Source of the DNA: JANNBN01 sp963763885
GTDB taxonomy: Bacteria; Actinomycetota; Acidimicrobiia; Acidimicrobiales; JANYDT01
DNA: 64,000 bases
Direction of reading: 5' to 3'
NCBI GenBank assembly: GCA_963763885.1
Contig: CAVXQD010000007.1
Span: forward strand, 186,001-250,000
The notes beneath the pieces were generated by a model. The model saw only the letters and a list, made by a program, of their open reading frames with translations. It did no database searches and was not told the origin of the DNA. Made by a program: the position numbers and the translations under genes. Each line of letters starts with the position of its first letter. The first letter of the stretch is position 1. Below are positions 61,217-64,000 of this stretch, piece by piece.

Positions 61217-62616
61217 GGTTCTTCGGATTTTAGCGGGGCGTGATGGTGGCGAGTAGGTCCCAGTTGGGTTTGCCGGCATAGAGGAGTGCGCGGACCCGGT
61301 AGTATGCGAACCTACGGAATCCGAAGCCGGCCCGTTTGATTCGTTTGATCAGATTGTTAGCGCCTTCGGTAGCCGCGTTCGATACGTGTGCCCGATGCCA
61401 GTTACAAATTTGGGGGTGCCATCGGCCGAGTGTGCGACCCAACCGGCGGACCTCTGGCGGACTTGTCTGGTCTTGCAGGTCAACAGCGAGTCGGGCCACG
61501 AACACGTCCGCAGTAGACGGATCGCTGATCGTATAAACGTCTCGGACGACTTCCTTAGCGTGCCACGCCGTTTTCACCTCACCCTTCGGATCACCAGCAC
61601 CAAGCAGACCAAGAAGTTTGCTGCGACCGTTCTCGTCGAGACGCTCATCAGCCTTCGTCAACAACCGCCGACACCTGTACAACGGATCTGTTTTGTGGCC
61701 GCGATGACCCAACGTTTCGTTCTGCACACGACGTCGCGTCTCATCTAACGCCTGGTTCGCGAGTCGCACAACATGAAACGGATCAGCGATCTGACCGGCA
61801 TGCGCGAGCATCGTGTCGAACACCAACCGATACGGCCCAGACAAATCCAACGTTCCCCACCGGACATGTTTCAACCACGACTCGCTCCGACCCGAAAGCC
61901 ACCCAATACAAGCTTTCGCGGTCCGTTCCTCGATCATGTCCAGCAGCACACCCCGACCTGAATCAACAATTGAGGTGGACCACCGTTTCTGATGACGAGG
62001 CCCCTCACGCACAAACAACGTCTCGTCTAACCCCAACGCGACAACGTTCCCGATCCGGTCAGGATCAGCTAACAACGCCTCACCAAACATTTGCACAGCA
62101 TCGTTCACCGTGTGCCAATCACAACCAATCTCCGCAGCGACCTCACTCACACTACGACCCGACTTTCCGACCTGCGCTGTGACCCACCTCGCTGCCCGGT
62201 CCGTCATCCCGCCACGACACGGAGCGATCTCCGGAACATCATATGTCCACGTATGAACATCGCAAACAGTGTTCACACACTTCCAACGGTGCTTACGCCA
62301 CAACAACTTCGCTGGCCGCCCAAACGACGGCAAATCATGCAGCAACACCAAATCCCGATCCTTCACCCGGCCGACCGTCCCACACCCCAAACACACCGGC
62401 CGCGGCCCACGCGTCTCAACAACTACGACCAACGAATCGGCCTCATCACTCACCCCCAACACGTTCACATCAGGCAAACCAACAAGCAGCTCACACATAC
62501 GCGTAGGATCTAGTTCCACAGGGGCACCTCAATCTGGACGGCTTAGACACCACCAGACTGACAGGGCCCCTGTGCCACGCCACGGATCCCCATACCCCGC
62601 TCAAATCCGAAGCACC
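61217..62616. mobile_element. ISL3-family insertion sequence, 1.40 kb
   Basis: Left end GGTTCTTCGGATTTTAGCGG (61217 on) and right end, read inward, GGTGCTTCGGATTTGAGCGG (62616 down) form imperfect 22-bp inverted repeats (20/22 identical). They bracket one transposase gene. Ends beginning GG(T/C)TCTTCGG are typical of ISL3. The adjacent 8 bp (GGTAAAGC and CGCAAAAC) do not form a target duplication, suggesting a rearrangement after insertion. The left end interrupts the gene at 59863. Confidence 0.88.
61230..62519 (-). CDS. ISL3-family transposase
   Basis: A 429-residue DDE transposase. It has an N-terminal zinc-finger region (CLGCGTVGRVKDRD ... RWKCVNTVCDVHTW), the DDE residues in VVALGLDETLFVR and FDTMLAHAGQIADPFHVVRL, and the C-terminal EGANNLIKRIKRAGFGFRRF motif with the final Glu. 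Full length for the family and apparently intact. Its stop codon lies in the left inverted repeat. Confidence 0.95.
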   Translation of the reverse strand: MELDPTRMCELLVGLPDVNVLGVSDEADSLVVVVETRGPRPVCLGCGTVGRVKDRDLVLLHDLPSFGRPAKLLWRKHRWKCVNTVCDVHTWTYDVPEIAPCRGGMTDRAARWVTAQVGKSGRSVSEVAAEIGCDWHTVNDAVQMFGEALLADPDRIGNVVALGLDETLFVREGPRHQKRWSTSIVDSGRGVLLDMIEERTAKACIGWLSGRSESWLKHVRWGTLDLSGPYRLVFDTMLAHAGQIADPFHVVRLANQALDETRRRVQNETLGHRGHKTDPLYRCRRLLTKADERLDENGRSKLLGLLGAGDPKGEVKTAWHAKEVVRDVYTISDPSTADVFVARLAVDLQDQTSPPEVRRLGRTLGRWHPQICNWHRAHVSNAATEGANNLIKRIKRAGFGFRRFAYYRVRALLYAGKPNWDLLATITPR

Positions 62617-62645
62617 CGCAAAACCCACACTCAACACGTGGGCGG

Positions 62646-63158
62646 GTCAATGCGATCGCTCTACTGTGGCGGCCCAGCACCCTCGGACCGCGTTGTGAAC
62701 GTGGACGCTTTCGACGGTTTCATCAGCGAACATACGAAGCAAAGTTTCGTCCAAACCAATCCCGTCGATGACCACAGCGTCTGTCATCATCTCGTTGCCG
62801 TCAAACGCTCGAACGGACAACTGACGGATGGTCAATTGTTCTGGTATTCCCGCACGCTCATCGGGTTCGCACGGGGTCTGATGAATGAAAATCGGACTGG
62901 CTGACCGATATGGCGACCCGCTCGAAAACGGGTCATGCGAAACCAAGAGCAATTCCTCACCGACCTCTGCGTCACGCAGGCATTGCCGACACGGGTAACC
63001 CGGTTTTGCATCAGCCAAGTGGGAGATTCCGCCACTTCTGCGGAGCGCATGTGCGGCGGTCGGCGAGAGCGGCATGATCTGGTAACTGTTCTTCATAAGG
63101 TTCAACGTACGAGTCAGGCAAGAGAAATGCTGGCGGAAAACGGACTCCCGCGTTGTCG
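62646..63158. repeat. ~515-bp duplication, copy 2
   Basis: Direct-orientation counterpart of 41357-41872. It begins 30 bp beyond the ISL3 right end and ends inside the 3' end of the epimerase reading frame. Confidence 0.85.
62647..63096 (-). CDS. DUF1203 family protein, intact copy
   Basis: A 149-residue protein with the DUF1203 pattern: ADAKPGYPCRQCLRDAEVGE, LLLVSHDPFSSGSPYRSASP, LSVRAFDGNEMMTDAVVIDG and VHVHNAVRGCWAATVERSH. The conserved PGYPCR and HNxxRGCY/W motifs suggest a small enzyme or redox protein; function unknown. ATG 63096 is chosen from the family N-terminus; the frame is open upstream to 63336 within the epimerase. The same gene occurs broken at 41358-41809. Confidence 0.88.
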   Translation of the reverse strand: MKNSYQIMPLSPTAAHALRRSGGISHLADAKPGYPCRQCLRDAEVGEELLLVSHDPFSSGSPYRSASPIFIHQTPCEPDERAGIPEQLTIRQLSVRAFDGNEMMTDAVVIDGIGLDETLLRMFADETVESVHVHNAVRGCWAATVERSH

Positions 63159-64000
63159 ACCGTTCCGAAGATGAAGCGTCCGGGCGGCGGCTCTGACGAA
63201 CTGGTTTCCTGGAACCATTTGTGGGTGAGTCGCAGTGAGTCAGGAAATGGGGTAGCAGCGAACGAGCCGAACATCGACGTGAGCCGAGTGTTGTCTGCTT
63301 GGGAGTGCAGCACGTCACCAACCCGGGGTTCTTCAAACCGTGGGGTGATCCGACGCCCGACTATGGCTTCCATCTCGGCAATCACGTCCAACAACTCGAG
63401 GCGCCGCCCGAAGGCCAAGTTCACCGGACCATCACACGACACCGGACGCAGCACAGCCTCGGTAATCAACGCAGCAACATCGCCCACGTAAGTGAAGTCA
63501 CGTGACTGCCGCCCGTCACCGTAGATGATGGGGGCGTCGCCTCGCATCACCGCGTCGAAGAACCGTGGGATAACGGCTGCGTACTGGTGATCTGCGCGTT
63601 GCAACGGGCCGAACACGTTGAAGAAACGGAACGGCAACACACCAATGCCGTAACAACGACCGTATGCGAGCACATAACTTTCCGCGCTCAATTTCGATAC
63701 CGCATACGGTGACATCGGCTGCGCCACGAGGCCTTCGTGCTTCGGCAAGGTCTTGTTCGCTCCGTACACAGACGACGATGACGCAAACACCACGTGTGCA
63801 GATTCAACCCGTGCCGCTTCCAACACATTCAAGGTCCCGTCAACGTTCGCCCGATGCGTGGCCAGCGGGTCAGCAATAGACCGCGGCACAGATCCCAACG
63901 CAGCCAAATGCACAATGCTCTGGCAACCTTGCGCTGCAGCGTTGACCGCGCCGGGGTCGCAAATGGTGCCGCGAACGAGTCGAGCAGCGCTGCCTTGCAG
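63011..64000 (-). CDS. NAD-dependent sugar epimerase/dehydratase, 5' end outside window, altered C-terminus
   Basis: An extended SDR enzyme entering from beyond 64000 (N-terminal nucleotide motif not included). Visible blocks are SIVHLAALGSVPRSIADPLA, FASSSSVYGA (Ser), SPYAVSKLSAE (Tyr-Lys), FRFFNVFGPLQRAD and DGRQSRDFTYVGDVAALI, typical of UDP-glucose/GlcNAc 4-epimerase (WbpP/Vi-type) enzymes in polysaccharide loci. The family's C-terminal segment ends around HKWFQETSSSEPPPG. From base ~63158 the frame enters the 515-bp duplication and gains ~48 unrelated residues (NAGVRFPPAFLLPDSYVEP...) before the stop at 63011, overlapping DUF1203 by 86 bp. Confidence 0.85.
   Translation of the reverse strand: MQGSAARLVRGTICDPGAVNAAAQGCQSIVHLAALGSVPRSIADPLATHRANVDGTLNVLEAARVESAHVVFASSSSVYGANKTLPKHEGLVAQPMSPYAVSKLSAESYVLAYGRCYGIGVLPFRFFNVFGPLQRADHQYAAVIPRFFDAVMRGDAPIIYGDGRQSRDFTYVGDVAALITEAVLRPVSCDGPVNLAFGRRLELLDVIAEMEAIVGRRITPRFEEPRVGDVLHSQADNTRLTSMFGSFAATPFPDSLRLTHKWFQETSSSEPPPGRFIFGTVDNAGVRFPPAFLLPDSYVEPYEEQLPDHAALADRRTCAPQKWRNLPLG

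Overview
The window looks like a chromosomal segment of a free-living, high-GC actinobacterium, most plausibly an Acidimicrobiia/Ilumatobacter-like lineage. This is inferred from gene content: a DUF222/13E12 HNH nuclease, LAL-type LuxR regulators, Lsr2-type DNA-binding domains, CGNR zinc-finger and DUF4012-like proteins, and a CUT1 sugar transporter without a local ATPase. No rRNA, tRNA, CRISPR array or prophage was seen. Several genes start with GTG. Shine-Dalgarno sites are clear at some starts and absent at others.

Layout. (1) 1-4.0 kb: exopolysaccharide/envelope genes (DUF4012-like membrane protein, Wzz/BY-kinase, fatty-acid hydroxylase family protein). (2) 4.1-9.8 kb: a possible cyclic-nucleotide module, in which a SulP anion transporter carrying STAS and cNMP-binding domains lies beside a class III cyclase/ATPase, with a YiiX-like hydrolase between them. 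(3) 9.8-21.9 kb: a complete L-rhamnoside regulon. It has a GH78 rhamnosidase, ABC permeases and binding protein, a LacI regulator, rhamnose isomerase, fused rhamnulose-1-P aldolase/dehydrogenase and rhamnulokinase. Matching TGAAACGTTTCA-type operators precede the transport operon and the catabolic operon. (4) 21.9-31.2 kb: envelope and miscellaneous genes (CAP protein, Lgt-like enzyme next to a Thr-rich putative lipoprotein, CPBP protease, NDH-2-like oxidoreductase, CGNR regulator, EamA transporter, aldo/keto reductase, PaiB-like protein, truncated TetR). (5) 31.2-41.2 kb: nucleotide-sugar genes (WecB/FnlC-like, FnlB/CapF-like, Gfo/Idh/MocA, split transketolase), interrupted by a 13E12-type HNH gene with a LexA-box-like site and a PNPOx-like gene, followed by an amidohydrolase, a SnoaL-like protein and a DksA/TraR zinc-finger protein. 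(6) 41.3-58 kb: a surface-protein region with a 3,523-residue Ig/cadherin-like repeat protein, a divergent LAL regulator and a second secreted repeat protein. A shared motif, AAACTGGTGTTT, lies upstream of both secreted-protein genes in the same orientation. (7) 58-64 kb: an ERCC4-nuclease/Lsr2 fusion, VapBC, a secreted-protein gene cut by an ISL3 element, a duplicated DUF1203 gene and a sugar epimerase running off the window.

A recurrent oddity is single-base +1 disruption of otherwise well-preserved genes: the cyclase (about 7160), the LacI regulator (about 16717), rhamnulokinase (21477, a GGG UGA context), the four-repeat secreted protein (56823) and one DUF1203 copy. Each is corrected by removing one base (two in the DUF1203 copy), three of them in a GGG/CCC triplet. 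This could reflect homopolymer sequencing error, gene decay or recoding; the sequence alone cannot decide.

The best candidates for new biology are the LAL-regulator/giant-adhesin/repeat-protein cassette with its shared upstream motif and flanking direct repeats, the ERCC4-Lsr2 nuclease, the cyclase-SulP(cNMP) pair and the rhamnulokinase frameshift site.
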